Notes: generated by a model from the sequence alone, not told the origin. Shown: positions 1 to 11,939, numbered from the stretch's first letter. The stretch: 64,000 nucleotides of DNA from Physcomitrium patens (GCF_000002425.4 NC_037271.1:6823267-6887266); one strand, 5' to 3'. Made by a program: numbers and translations.

Positions 1-2274
1 CATGGATCAAAAATACTAATTTAGTTTAAACTTCAAAATTTAAATTTTATTATCAAATCATAAATACAATATGAGATCCAAAGTATGGCTTAAAATTAAA
101 AGATTGTAGTTTAAAATAGTTTAAAATCTATAAAAAACTGTTTTTTTAATCATTTCTTGAAGTACAAAAGATGTTCTTATAGTAAGATTCTAATATTTTA
201 TTTACAAATATTTGTATTAATTTACACAAGACAACTTAGTCTTACAAAATAAAAATGCATGGAATAAAGGATATTTGGAAGTAATAGATATATTATCTCA
301 TGCCATCAAAAGAAACTAAAATTAGATTCAATCTTATTTAAGATGTTTAAGATTTTTAGATTTTCTTCATAAATTACTGTTCTAATCTATAGTATTTTTT
401 TCCAAGAGAAAATATGCTACAATCTAAGCCTAAAGATTGAATTGAAATTTACAACTCAATTAAATCTTATTTTTTAGCTTATGTCTTCTAAGTAAATAAA
501 GATGTTTAATGTTATCAAATTTATTTTAGATTTATTATGTATTATTCAATTAAATTTAAAATATTTTGAATATATAAATAATTGTGACTTCTATACCATA
601 GAAACTTTGTTGTTTAAATCTATTTTCTTTATCTATACAAGTATGAATCTATCTTAAGCTAAAAACATATAAAAGATTGTGGAAGTAATAAAAATAATTT
701 TACATACTAAAGTAATCAAAATATATGAAGAAAAAAAAATTATATATTTTGGTGAAAATTTCAAGATAAATCTTTTTCTTCTAAACATACTACCAAAAAG
801 TAAAGTTAATGATATGGCTTATTTTCCAAAAATAGGCCCATTTTTCTTTTTGAAAACAGCAATGCTTTTGGAATCTAATCAAACATGATAATAAGATGAT
901 TGAAATAGTTGGTAAAATTTTAATTGGAAGTATTTCTAATATTTTTTTGTATATATTGTCTATGTCCAATAAAGATTGTCATATACAATAAGTTTAGTGT
1001 CATAAACCAATATCAAATATGCAATCAAACATGTCTCTAAAATGCATAATAAATACACCTTTTAATGAAATATAAGAAATTACTATATAAGTCAAGTGTC
1101 TCTTATTCCATCAAATAAGTTTAGAAGAGTATAAATATATGTAGAAAGTACCAAGCTTTATTAAATGGCTAAATTACCATCTCTGAATAAAACTTATAAT
1201 TACAAGCTCTCTAAAACATTGACAATACTTAACTTGATAAAAATATAAAATTAAAGATGGTTTCTCCATTCAATCCTTAAATCTTAAAGAAATGAAATCA
1301 ATTTTTAGATGACAAATAGTAAAATTAATAAAAAATCTAAAAATATAAAGTATACTAATAGAATATAAATTAATCTATTATAATATTAATTTAATAATGC
1401 TTCATACTTGGTGCCATGCACAATGATAATTTTCATGTAAATAAAGATTGTTATACAAAAAAAATTAAAGTATAATAAAACAATATTAAATATATATTTT
1501 AAATATTAATTTCAAATATTAATTTTAAATACATAATAAATACATCTTTAAGGGCATCTTTTAGAAGATTAATAGTCTTTATCAACTAGAACTAATGTGC
1601 ATACAAAATTAGGATTTTTTCTACAAAAACTATATACATTTAAATTATTAAAACAAAAAATGCATAAAAAGACTTTAGTTTTTTTCAATAGATAAAACAT
1701 TGCTATACAACCTTCTAAAAAAATAAGTCCAATCACCAAAAGATAGATAGAAAGATGTAATATTAGACATGTTATATACTATCCACATTAAAAATGATCA
1801 CACAACATAGTAAATGCCCATTTTTTCTTGCTGTAACTAAAGTATATAAGAACTTTTGACCAAACTATCAAATCAAGATGAACAAATCTATGAATGAGTA
1901 AGTTGTATTAAGTACAATTCTTAAAAAATTTCTAACACTCTCATCCATTCTTATCTTTTAATAACAAGATATTATTAAATAATACATCCTTCATACAAAG
2001 AATTGTATGCCATGCCTTGACATTAAGCATCATAAACACCTTACATTATAGATGAACATAGTCTAATAGAAAACTATTGCAATTAAAGTCACTAAGCTTT
2101 GCCACAAATAAGAATATATTACAAAAAGTCATAATGTTAAGCAATATGTAAGTTCTTTATGGCCATAGGCATGGTTTTTTTAAAGAACTTTGTTTAATCA
2201 TACAAGCATTAAGTCCATATGTCAAGGTCATCTAAATTAACAATTGAAGTTAGTTTATCTTTCATTTTGTTAGA
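1..2274. other. AT-rich intergenic sequence, no gene recognised
   Basis: Very AT-rich, with stops in every frame at short intervals. The only open frame of note (679-888, 69 codons) is lysine/isoleucine-rich low-complexity sequence with no recognisable motif. The block probably consists of retroelement remains too decayed to read, because a decayed integrase follows directly on the minus strand. Confidence 0.6.
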
Positions 2275-2640
2275 TAAAATTGACTTTTATCTATATAAAA
2301 ATTAATACAAGTTATAGAAAGTCAGTTATGTGTATCTTCTAAAATAATTTCTAAAGCTAGTATAATAATCAATTAATGCTTTAGTAAAAAAAAGCTTTTA
2401 AAATATCCAAAGAGCTCTTTACTTTGCTTAGACAATATTTTAGTTGATGCTCCAAATTTTGTTAATACATTATCTAAAAAAGCTATAGTTACTAATGCTA
2501 AAAATATTTGTGGTAAGCGATAAGTTCAATCTACATTTTTTGAAATGCTCCACCATTATTAACACATACTTAGCTTTATATGGAGTCTTATTCAGTAGCC
2601 TAACAAAGTCCAAAGATCAATAACTCAAATCTATAATGTA
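2275..2640 (-). pseudogene. Ty3/gypsy integrase core, decayed remnant
   Basis: The minus strand reads as a Ty3 integrase catalytic domain broken by stops and at least one frameshift. From right to left one sees SLDFVRLLNKTPYKAKYVL and then MVEHFKK, the first beta strands of the core, where the usual form is W-S-x-D-x-x-G-P-L-N-K-T. After a frame change come ALVTIAFLDNVLTKFGAS and KALIDYYTSFRN, the stretch around the second and third acidic residues. No RT or gag is recognisable beside it. The sequence is not close to the integrases of the other elements here, so it probably represents a separate Ty3 lineage. The element it came from is otherwise lost. Confidence 0.6.
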
Positions 2641-2688
2641 TAAAGATTGCAATTGTGGTATTAAAGTGTTAAAATTTAACCTAATTCT

Positions 2689-3034
2689 ATATCAAAGACA
2701 TGATCTTAAAGAAAGAAATCCTCAATATACTCTTGTGTCACTGGAAAGAACGAAAAATTATCCAAAGATTATATAGTATTAAACTAAAATAGCTATTGCC
2801 AAAGATAAAAAGATTAGAAAGTCTTAAAACAAGACTAAGGACTAAAAAAGTGTTGACAAGGATGAAGAAGGCTTCACTCTTACCTCCATATATACTATCT
2901 AACTAAGAGCTATGTGGCAATGTTCTATAAGACCTCTAAAATATATTGATTGTGCAAGATACAAATCTTAATTTGTAAGAATTTTTTTTATATGTATGCC
3001 TTACAATTAGCTTCTTCTGTAAGCTATTAATATA
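2689..3034 (-). repeat. Family-A2 LTR, 3' portion
   Basis: The reverse complement matches the 3' two thirds of the LTRs at 36864-37412 and 59218-59778. Shared landmarks are the stretch encoding 'GAAGCCTTCTTCACTC', a TATATA box, and the 3' end with 'GAGGATT'. It is cut on its 5' side by the family-B LTR that follows. The position of the cut matches the one at 61040. Confidence 0.7.
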
Positions 3035-3965
3035 TTATCTTACAACATGATTTTCTATCTAAGAATACACTAGATACTTAGTTGTGGAAAGTTTAGTTTT
3101 GACTTATTGGACAAGTCCCAATAAATGATGTATTCTTATTATAGAAGCTAAAAAAGTATAATAATATCAAAAGATATTTTATTAATAAAATCTTTTTATA
3201 TTTGAGAATTTTTATACATAAGGCTTTCTAAAGCATCTAAAATTGTACTAACATCCTTTGTTATACCAAATCATAACTAACTATTTGTTGGTAGGTTTGA
3301 TTTTCCATAAGCTGAAAGAAAATCTATAATTCTCTTAAAAATATCCATCTTTATATCATAATTTTGTAATAGCTCTATATCTCTATTTAATATATATATA
3401 AATTCTTGGCTACCAAAGACTCCTTTACTTTACATAAAATATCCAAATAATAAAAATTTCTTTCAAAATATTATTTTTCCGCAAAGGATTTTTTCTCTCT
3501 AAACTTTAAAAATTCATATCTCTTGATCTAAGAATTCAATTTTTTTAAGATTTTAGATAATATAGAATTTATTCTTAAGATTGATTAAAAAAATATTAAA
3601 CCATAAATCTACTACAGATTGCTTTGTATCTTAGAAACCCTATTTGGTGCTTTAAATCCTAATTTACAAGCACCTAATTACTATTTTTTGTATATCTCAA
3701 AATCCAAATTTTATATGCCCCAAAATTTATGTATAAAGTTTAGTAACATGATAATACATATTCTTAAAAATGTTTTGCTAAAATCTTGTCAATTTGTTTA
3801 AGATATGGCTCAAAATACAATCACAAGTAAATTGGATAACTTCCTGCCTTTGAATTACATGCACTGACTCAACTTCTTATAACACCAGCATTCTAGCTTA
3901 GAATTTATTAAAAAAATATATAAAAAATATATGCATAAAATTGCTTTCATAAAAGTGCTTGTTAA
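3035..3965 (-). repeat. Family-B LTR, truncated (copy B4)
   Basis: The reverse complement matches the 3' part of the LTR copies at 9848-11177 and 54207-55529. Landmarks shared with copy B1 are 'CTAAGAATACACTAGATAC' (3049 on), 'ATCTTAGAAACCCTA' (3628 on) and 'TCTAAGATATGGCTCAAA' (around 3800). The match fades at about 3965, so the 5' third is missing. The 60-codon open frame at 3619-3801 lies inside this LTR and has a counterpart in other LTR copies, so it is not a gene. Confidence 0.7.
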
Positions 3966-5154
3966 GATATTTTATATCCAAAAACGGTTTTTAAGGTTTT
4001 CTACCAAGAAAACTGCTATCTAATATATTTGTCAAGCTTAGATCCAATTCCAAAGTTTGTGAAACATTATTTTTTGTAACATGAATATTATATGTGTAAG
4101 TTATCTTATTTGATTATATCTTGCAAATATATGTTACTTTATTTTTATATTAGATCACTTATTATAATTTTTCTTTATTGTGATGTCATAGTACATGGCA
4201 TTGAATACTAAGCTACGACAAATTAGTATTATAATTGATTAATTTTAATTGTGCAAAAATACTTTGTATTAGATTCATCTAGTTTACCATTTTTCATGTA
4301 GTAGATGATTTTATCTACTTAGGATGTAAAGATATAGTAGAAAACCATCATTGACTTGACATTCTTATCAAGTTAAATTTTGTGTGTTTTGAAGACCTTA
4401 ATGTTGTAAGTTTTGCTTGAAGATGGTGATTGAGTCATTTAAAAAAGCTTGATATTTTCCAAAAATACTTGTACTATTTGATTCTTCTTTAGTGGAAGAT
4501 GAAAAGCTTAACTTTTGTTGTCATTTCTAATTTCTTATTCAATAATAATGAATTTTATTTATTATGTATTTTCAATAATTTTGTATTATAAAAGTATAAA
4601 TAAGTGAATAAGAAACCAAGAAATAATTTATGCTTGGTAAAATCTTCAAAGATATAAATTTTAATAATATTTTAATTTTATTAATTTTATAGATTTTGTG
4701 GATTTTAAATCTAAATTTTTGATAAATTTTAGAATATTTTTAAAATATAGATTTTAGAATTTTTAAAAATTAAGACATCAATTTTCTGAGAATCTAAGAA
4801 AATTCTTTTAAATCCAATTCATAGAGCAACTTAAGTAAGAATTGGATGAAACTAGAGTTTTCTTATGTGAAATTTTTTAAAGAATCCAAAGGTTTAGTAA
4901 ATTTGGTATTTTGAATTTTTTTTTCAATCCTTAATTTTTATTTTTTTCTAGATGATAAATTATATTTTTGATTATAAAATTTTAAGTTTTTTAAAAATCT
5001 ATTAATAAAAAATAAATAATTATATTAGATATTTTTATAACTTCTATTATCAATAATAGATTTTATGATTTAAACTGAGAAAATTTAAATCAAAGATTTG
5101 GCAATACCTTATTGTATTTAAATTTTACTATTTATTGTTATTGAAAAGAAGTTT
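3966..5154. other. AT-rich sequence, nothing recognised
   Basis: No open frame or repeat family can be supported. The last five bases (AGTTT, 5150-5154) are the left target duplication of Copia-1. Confidence 0.5.
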
Positions 5155-5488
5155 TGTTCAAGATCAGCAAGATCTTGCATAGTTGCTACTACATGGAATT
5201 AAACCATAAGAACTTTCTAATAGTCAAAAGATAGCTAAAGATTAAAAGATGTTACTATGGTGCCAGCTATGATTTTTAGGTAGCGGCTAAAATAAGAAGA
5301 ATTTAGGATTTATTTAGATATAAGAAAGAAGGTTCAAATGATTAAATTAAATGATTATCTAAAATTGATGTAAACTCTAGCTATAAGTAAAGAGTGTTGG
5401 AAGTGAGATCATCTTACTCCATACTTCATTTTTTGTGCAACCTTGTTGATACTAAGTATTGTGGCTTCTAACTTCTTTTTTTTCAATA
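5155..5488 (+). repeat. Copia-1 5' LTR
   Basis: Starts TGTTCAAGATC and ends near CAATA. It matches the 3' LTR at 20537-20863 along its length, for example 'AGTAAAGAGTGTTGGAAGTG' and 'GTGGCTTCTAACTT' near the 3' end. The sequence after the LTR (GATTATGGGCCCACTAAC) does not look like the initiator-tRNA-Met binding site common in copia elements, so the primer is not identified. Confidence 0.88.
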
Positions 5489-6160
5489 GATTATGGGCCC
5501 ACTAACATTCTTTTGTGAGTTTCTTTGAAGTTTTATGAAGTCTTTGTTGTTGTGTGGAGTAGATCATATTGTTGTTGCTGATGTTAGAGTTTTCATACTC
5601 CTAAATTTTAGATTCAAATCTATATCTAGATCTTTATTTGCTCTTTTTGTTAAGTGCATCTTAGATTCAAGGTTTGATTTGCACCTTATGGTGATATTAT
5701 AGAATATTAGTATTATATTTTTTTATTGATTAAGATCCTTGGTGGACTAATTTTGTAGTTTCATGTGTTAAAAGAGCTTAAGTTACTTAAAAGATCTCTT
5801 ATGGTGCCTAGAGGTGATTTGTAAGCATAAAAGTGATAGGAGAGTGAAAAATCTGATTTAAGACATTTATATTGATCATTAAACTTATGAGAGGTTCTAG
5901 AAGTGAAGTTGAGAGTGTTTTGATAGTGAAAACACTAGTATATTCACAAAGAGGGCATTTTGAGATTTTAAGGCAGCAATTCCTTCTTACTGATTTTGAG
6001 AGCTTTAGGACTGTTTTTCTAGATCTTTTTTTTGATACATCTCTTCCTAAAACATAGCTTTAAGTGAAGGTGAAGGCTTAAGAGTAATTTAAAGTTTTAG
6101 AGATAAAACTTTCTACCATTGGAAGGTCAAAATAGAGCTTTTACTGGCTTTTTTAGACCT
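5489..6160 (+). pseudogene. Copia-1 leader and N-terminal gag fragment
   Basis: Leader plus the first part of gag. The frame just before Gypsy-1 reads YHWKVKIELLLAFLD and continues without loss into LWDIVDESKEP on the other side of Gypsy-1 when one copy of the GACCT duplication is counted. This is the W-x-x-x-x...DLWD signature of the copia UBN2-type gag. The open frame at 5872-6057 has no recognisable motif and may be chance. The start codon of gag is not clear because of stops. Confidence 0.65.
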
Positions 6161-6930
6161 TGTTGTTCTTCTTATGTTCAAGCTTCAATATATCAAAGCA
6201 ATTGAACTAATAGAGGTGGATTTGAACACAGGAAAAGACTAGTTATATAAATTGGATCTGTTAGTGTCATAATTGACTGTACTCTAACTATCTGAAATGA
6301 ATTATCAAACTACAAAATACCAAGGCTTACTACTTTTGTCTTAATTCAACACATAATCCATTCTATGAATATCAATTCAATAATACTTCCATATTCTTAT
6401 CAGTTCATCTCCCACTTACTTTTTTTGCAGTTTATATATACTCAATTATTGATCTCTAACTTACTTATTATATTTAGTTTTTCAATTCATCACATAGAAT
6501 TTAATATCTTTACTTAACACAATACAATTTTATAATCTCAATTCTTAAGGTCATAGATTTTCTCCAAAACAGTCAATCCAAAGTCATATTCCACAATATT
6601 CTAATAACAGTTTCAACAATACTTCTTTCAATTACAATTCTTCTTAAGCAAATAATAAAAGCAAAGAAAACAAAGAGGTAGCACCAAGCTTACCCCGGCT
6701 TATGACTATCATAGTCTGGCCCCAATCTCCCTTTTTTCAACCTCTTTATTCTACCAAAAGATGGACCGTTGGCCAACAGATTCCAAAGGTTATGAACCTT
6801 TGAATTTTTAACCATTTGTTCTACTAACGACCTACTGTTACTAACTAAATTGTCTAATCATAAGTCTAATTCTCAAGGTTATCAATAATCAAACAGTAAT
6901 TTATTACAAAATTTATTTACATATTCTACA
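6161..6930 (-). repeat. Gypsy-1 3' LTR
   Basis: On the plus strand it starts TGTTGTTCTTCTTATG and ends CATATTCTACA. It pairs with 16651-17420. The boundaries are fixed by the GACCT duplication on the left and the polypurine tract on the right. Confidence 0.93.
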
Positions 6931-6952
6931 TAGTCCCATTCCTATCTGTGTA
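6931..6952 (-). other. Gypsy-1 polypurine tract
   Basis: The minus strand reads ACAGATAGGAATGGGACTA immediately before the LTR start TGTAGAATA. The equivalent site before the LTR at 40076 reads ACAGATAGGAGTGGAGCTA, so the plus-strand priming site is conserved between the two elements. Confidence 0.75.
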
Positions 6953-7012
6953 GCGTCCTTGTAAATATTATTTAGCCTCAACTTATAAAGACGTAGTAGC
7001 ATTGGCTTATTC

Positions 7013-7180
7013 AGTCAATAGCGTTGTCATACTGTGAATGCTTACAATATATAAAAATTAGCTAAAACATATTATATGTTGATAAATCTAGATGTGTGTT
7101 AGAGTGGCTAGTAGATTAAATTAGAAAGAGTTGGTATAAGAAACTTTACTTTTTTTCTTTATTTCTTTTGATTTTGACAT

Positions 7181-7213
<33 letters not shown>

Positions 7214-8240
7214 GACCTAAATGTTTAGTATGAAGCCTTGGGAGAAGGTAGAAGCCTAAAGATGAAGATTTAAACTAATAGGAGGTTAATTGGGAGGGAT
7301 GAAACCAAGGCATGGTTGGATGAAGGTAGAAATAAGGATCTTCATCCCCATTGGTCGAAATCCATGCCCAATGGGCTTTTAGGAGGCTGCCCACGACCTT
7401 GATAAGGGTTTCGGCGACTTCAAAGAGGCCATTAGGAAATCGGAGGCAAGGATTGTAAAGTTTAGGGTTTTGGCTACAATTTTTGTGCAAATTTTATAGG
7501 GTTTGGAGTTAGGGTGAATAAGTTATAGCCGTTTGAAGTTAAGGTGTCAATTTGAGACCTATTGTTACTCTTTTGAGTTTAAGAGGAGTCTTACGATAGC
7601 TTTTGGAGATCGAAAGATGCAGCTGGAAGGTCAACTTGAAGACATACATATTTTGCGAAGGAAATTTTGTATTTGGAGTTTATGTGAAGGATTTATAGGG
7701 AGTTAAAGACAACGCATTCAAATCAAAGGCAGTAAGTGAGTGGTTTTGTTCAAAGTAGTGTTAGGAGCCATAACTTGAGTTTTCGAATGAAATTTTGACT
7801 CAAACTTTGGGAGAATGTTAAAATTTGTGTTAAGAAGCTATTTATATAAATTTTGTGGCATTTAGACTTATGATTTGTGAGATATGAAGAAAATTACGCG
7901 TAGGTATATAAAGATTAGGGTTTGAAGCGACTATTAGGATTTTGAAGATATCTCAAGATCCGCAACGAATTTGCGGTTGAAATTTGTTTTACAAATTAAC
8001 AACAACATATTAGTACTTCATGTAAATTTTGATCTTGTTTGGACGGTTGAATCAAGAGTTATGAGGTGTTGAGTTTCGGGAGAATTTCCACACAAGGATA
8101 TATAAGGTTTTAGAGTACTTCTACCATATTTTGGATGTTGTTGGTTATTTAAGACTTAAGTATTTGGTGTAATTGTCTCAAAAGGAGAAATTATAAATAT
8201 AAAATTAGGGTTTCTTTATTTTAAGCTTGATTGAGCAATT
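7013..8240 (+). repeat. Family-C LTR-like insertion in Gypsy-1
   Basis: Starts CGTTGTCATACTGTGAATG and matches the reverse complement of 58088-58738. It lies between the accessory ORF and polypurine tract of Gypsy-1. Inside are a TA microsatellite (about 7186-7208) and the block GCCCAATGGGCTTTTAGG (7361 on), which is also present in the family-B copies at 10.7, 54.6 and 61.4 kb. The right end is not resolved; 8240 is an estimate. It is probably a solo LTR, but no target duplication could be matched. The 71-codon minus-strand frame at 7275-7490 lies inside it and is not a gene. Confidence 0.55.
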
Positions 8241-8283
8241 AGTGATAGCCAGAAGCCTAGCGCTTTCTTGAGGCAAAACCTCT

Positions 8284-8960
8284 CTACCCCGACAGCGTTG
8301 GCTTACTACCCTTTGAATTGATGACATCCTCCTCTGCTACATCTTTGTCATTTGTCTCGGTGTTTGAGGATTTTCCATCTAAACATGCTGTCAGATCTTC
8401 ATTCAACAAACCCAATCTCTGTACCTGAGACTCAAGATGGGTAATTTGATTGTTGCGCTCCTCCAACATCTTCTACCATTTTTCTGTCAATTTCAAAGGT
8501 ATTTCCAAAGGTGTTCTTGCTGAACTCGCATATTGGTCTATACTAAATTATTGGCCTCCTTCTCTAATATAGCTAGTTTAGTCTGTAACATCGCAACCTC
8601 TACCTGCAGCCGGTCTTGGCGTTCCTTCTAATCGATCTCCATCTTTGCTTTCTCAGACACCATATTTGCCACCTTTTCTTTTTTTGCCATCCACTTCTCC
8701 TTAACCATAACCTCCACCAATGCAAAGTCAATTAATGGTAAGTTTTGTAAAATGTACAAAGACCTATGCCTATGCGTTCTTCAAAAATCCTACTACTTCT
8801 CCTTAGTCCAACAAACATCCAATTGGATCGGCTCCATATTAGTCACAATAATATATTCCAATGGTGGCAACTCATCCTTATGCCTTACATTGCGTTGTTT
8901 GTCCTCCCTATTCAACTGCCTCTTAGTCTTCTCAATCGCTATTGTATTCTAACACAAGTA
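8284..8960 (-). pseudogene. Gypsy-1 accessory ORF downstream of integrase (coiled coil)
   Basis: Between the end of integrase and the polypurine tract the minus strand encodes a separate protein broken by several stops. It starts near 8950 with an AIEKTKRQLNREDKQ segment. Next comes a block with TNMEPIQLDVCW, which aligns with TNMEPMKLEICW in Gypsy-2 (41152-40868). After LPLIDFALVEVMVKEKW a heptad-rich Lys/Glu/Leu stretch begins (KEKVANMVSEKAKMEI, LQTKLAILEKEANNL) and runs to MLEERNNQITHLESQVQRLG before a stop at 8284. Most of the C-terminal half is predicted coiled coil by eye. Plant Athila-type elements carry an env-like ORF at this position, but I see no signal peptide or membrane segment here. 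The function is unknown. Confidence 0.6.
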
Positions 8961-9254
8961 AGCACTCACAACTAATCTCTCAAAACACACATACATGGCT
9001 GCTTACACAAAAGAAAACACGATGCTTGTCAAGAGCCCCCCTCCTACTTCTTACTATGGTCCAATCAATTGGGTTGACTCTCCTTTATTTCCAACCATTT
9101 GTCATGATGAAATACCCTACTAACTAGGTTTGACAACCAGTCTATACTACCGCCGTCACTAATCCCATCCATATTCCTCACACTTCTTATCACCTTACAT
9201 TTACTATCCTATCATCATCATTATTTATCCTCCCTCTTTTGTAACAAAAAATCC

Positions 9255-9842
9255 ATCCCGGGTTTATATATAGTAAAATTTAAGCCGATTGCCATTGATC
9301 CATGTCGTAAATTTAGTACCAATAAAATCTTTCAATCGCACTGAACCATTTGGAAATCCGTCAATAACTTGATATGGCCCATGCCATCAAATTTGAATTT
9401 TTTTGGAAATTTTTTAAATTGACTATCATAAAGAAGTATCAAATCGTTTGGCATAAAAGCGTTTGGTCTAAGCTTATTATCATAATAAGTCTTCCTTCGA
9501 TTTTGTGTAGTTTCCATTATCATTAATGCATTGGCTCTAGTTTCATCTAATTTTTTTAATTCTTCTAAATGGTGCTGTAATGAATCATGATCTTCCAATC
9601 TATTATCTATAGCAATTCGTAAACTTTGGACTTCCAATTCAATAGGTAATATTGCTTCCTAGCTATAAACCAATTGAAAAGGGGTAGCATTGGTAGTAAC
9701 TTTATACGCAGTACTATATGCACATAAAGCTACGAACAACTTAGTGTCCCAATCTGTTCCCAATCCTAAAACTATTTTTGTTAAGATTTTACATAAAATT
9801 CCATTAGTCTTTTCTATTTGTCCATTGGCTCTAGGGTGATAT
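9255..9842 (-). pseudogene. Gypsy-1 integrase, C-terminal part
   Basis: Minus-strand continuation of the integrase left of the family-B insertion. The intact stretch (9637-9332) contains a TQNRRKTYYDNKLRP segment followed by FMPNDLILLYDSQFKKFP and KFKFDGMGH, the usual end of a Ty3 integrase (loop, then the SH3-like GPF/Y-type fold with 'LYDS'). It ends around TWINGNRLKFYYI, matching NTHINGNRLPLY in Gypsy-2. There is no chromodomain after it. Confidence 0.75.
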
Positions 9843-9847
9843 GGTAT

Positions 9848-11177
9848 CGTATGGCGTGATTTGCTATCTAGGAATACACTAGGTATCTAGCTATAGAGAG
9901 TTTAGGTTTCACTTGTATATTATGCCTTAGCTCCCAAAAATCCTCTTTGCTTTGTATAAAAACTCAAAATATATTAAAATCCTTCAAAACATTTTTCTTC
10001 ATGCAAAGGCCTTTTTACATCAGACTTTAGGATCTCATATATCTCGATCTAACCGTTCTGTTTGTTTCAAATTTCTACATAAGATAGATGCTATTCTTAA
10101 CCCTTATCAAAACAAAAATGAACTGTACATCTATCACCGATCTTTCAGCATCTTAGAAACCCTAGCAGGTGCACAAAACCCTAACTTACAAGCACCCGAA
10201 AACTATTTTCCCTATATCTCAAAAACCCAAACTCCAAATTCCACAAAACTTATGTATAAAGTTTTATAAAAAGATTATACACAATCTTAGAAATTTTGAA
10301 TTAAAATATCGTCAAATTGTCTAAGATATAGCTCAAATCACAAGTACAAGTAAATCGGGCTACTTACTACCCTTAGATTCCAAGCACTGACATTAACTAC
10401 CAATATCTCCTTCATCGAAGCTTGGAATTTGACAAAAAGTAGGCATAAAATGTAGCCAAAAAAGTGTTCTCTCCAATTCCAGTCGCCGATCCTTATTTGC
10501 TGTCTATATGCGTGTGAAATGCCTCAAAGAGTGACAGTAGGTCCAAAAACTAACACCTTAACTTTGAGCACCTATAACTTCTTCATAAAAATCCCAAATG
10601 ACACAAATTTTGAACCAAAACCATATCCAAAATCCTAAACCTTCTGACTCTAGCCTCCCAAGTTCAAATGGCTTCGAGAAACTAAGCCTAATCCCTAATA
10701 TGGCCTCATGCACCCTCCTCAAAGTCCATTGGTCATGATTTTTGACCAATAGGAATGGGGATTTTCATTATTCATCTCCATTCATCTATATTAGTGCCCT
10801 AATTACTCCTTTTGCTACTAAAATACTTTTTCAATCTTTTTTCTTATAAGATTTATATAATTTATGCTCTAAACACCAAATAGAAGAACCAAAAGAAGTT
10901 TTCAAAGGTCACCAATGTCTAACAAAGGTGATTCTAAATATTTAGAAGTTAATATCAACCAAAACCAATCTTAAAAGTCACTATTAAAAGGAAATTAAAG
11001 TTATATAAATTCTGTAGTAATCTTTTTAAACAACCTCTTTTCAAGGTAATAATCAAATTATATTCTATAACCAACTAAAATCTACTAATATGGCTCTCAC
11101 CATGTTAATTAATAAATTATATATTAAGTACATAATTATATTATTTTTATATTGTAGCCAAACCACAACACGACAAC
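9848..11177 (-). repeat. Family-B solo LTR in Gypsy-1 integrase (copy B1)
   Basis: A 1.33-kb insertion that separates the integrase core from its C-terminal part. Its reverse complement aligns end to end with 54207-55529. Flanks are GGTAT (9843-9847) and GGTGT (11178-11182), a 5-bp target duplication with one difference. Joining the flanks restores the sequence seen in Gypsy-2 at about 42055-42110. Its ends on the minus strand are GTTGTCGTG and CACGCCATACG, weakly inverted to each other. The 105-codon frame at 9952-10269 lies within it and is not a gene. Confidence 0.82.
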
Positions 11178-11182
11178 GGTGT

Positions 11183-11926
11183 AGTCTTATGATATTTAGT
11201 CTCGTATTTAGCCGTAAGTGCTTTGATTGTACTATTTATAAAATGAGTTCCTCAATCACTAATAAATTTTCATGGACAATCAAACAATGTAATAATATTT
11301 TCATACAAAAAGGTTGCTATTGTACTTGCACTATCGATTTTCGTAGCTACGGCTTCAGCCCATTTTGTTACATAATCTATTGCTACTAGTATATACTATT
11401 TTTATCTATTTCTTGAGGCTGGTGTAATTGGTCTCACAAAATCAATTTCCCATTTTTCAAAAGGCGCTTGAGCCAGAATTAGTACCAATGGCATTGTTGA
11501 AATTCCAGTAGGTCGACCCGTTTTATGACATGGGTGACAATGATGGACGAATTGGTCGGCATCTGTAAACATTGTTGGCCACCAATAACTAGCTTGTAAA
11601 GCTTTACGAGCCATGTTGTCACCCGCAAAATATCCACTACAACTATCTAAGTGGTAACCTTCCAATATAGTACTCACTTCAGTTTGATAAATACAGCATC
11701 GTAAAACTCCATCCTTGCTTTGTTTATATAAAGCTTCACTAATCATCGTATAAGGTGCACATTTTAATATTAAGCGTCGTCTAAGCTTTTCATTAAAATT
11801 GGGTAGGAAGGTTTGAAAAGTAAAGTATTGAATTATTTTACTATACTTCAGAGTAATTACATCTACGGCAAATGATTCCGCATCGAGTAGTGCATCGTTA
11901 ATGGATTCATTACCCAATATATTCAA
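11183..11926 (-). pseudogene. Gypsy-1 integrase, zinc-binding and core part
   Basis: The open stretch 11926-11402 carries the integrase N-terminal zinc region: LDSCSGYFAGDNMARKAL, then ASYWWPTMF, and HHCHPCH as the cysteine pair of the H-H-C-C finger. It then enters the core with PFEKWEIDFVRPI, which holds the first catalytic Asp. The core continues in broken frames through 11390-11183 (the LISD..GTHF region) up to the family-B insertion. Equivalent to 42453-42009 in Gypsy-2. Confidence 0.8.
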
Positions 11927-11939
11927 TAATCAAGATAAA

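Noticed and set aside
679..888. 69-codon plus-strand open frame
   Set aside because: Lys/Ile/Phe-rich low-complexity translation in AT-rich sequence; no motif and no neighbouring gene structure.
7186..7208. TA microsatellite as a regulatory element or origin
   Set aside because: Simple TA repeat inside an LTR-like unit; a second unrelated TA run occurs at 60364-60391.
8752..9127. Overlapping plus-strand frames opposite the Gypsy-1 accessory ORF
   Set aside because: Antisense to a region with recognised homology in Gypsy-2 on the minus strand; they are shadow frames.
9952..10269. 105-codon plus-strand frame
   Set aside because: Lies inside the family-B solo LTR, and related LTR copies do not keep the frame.
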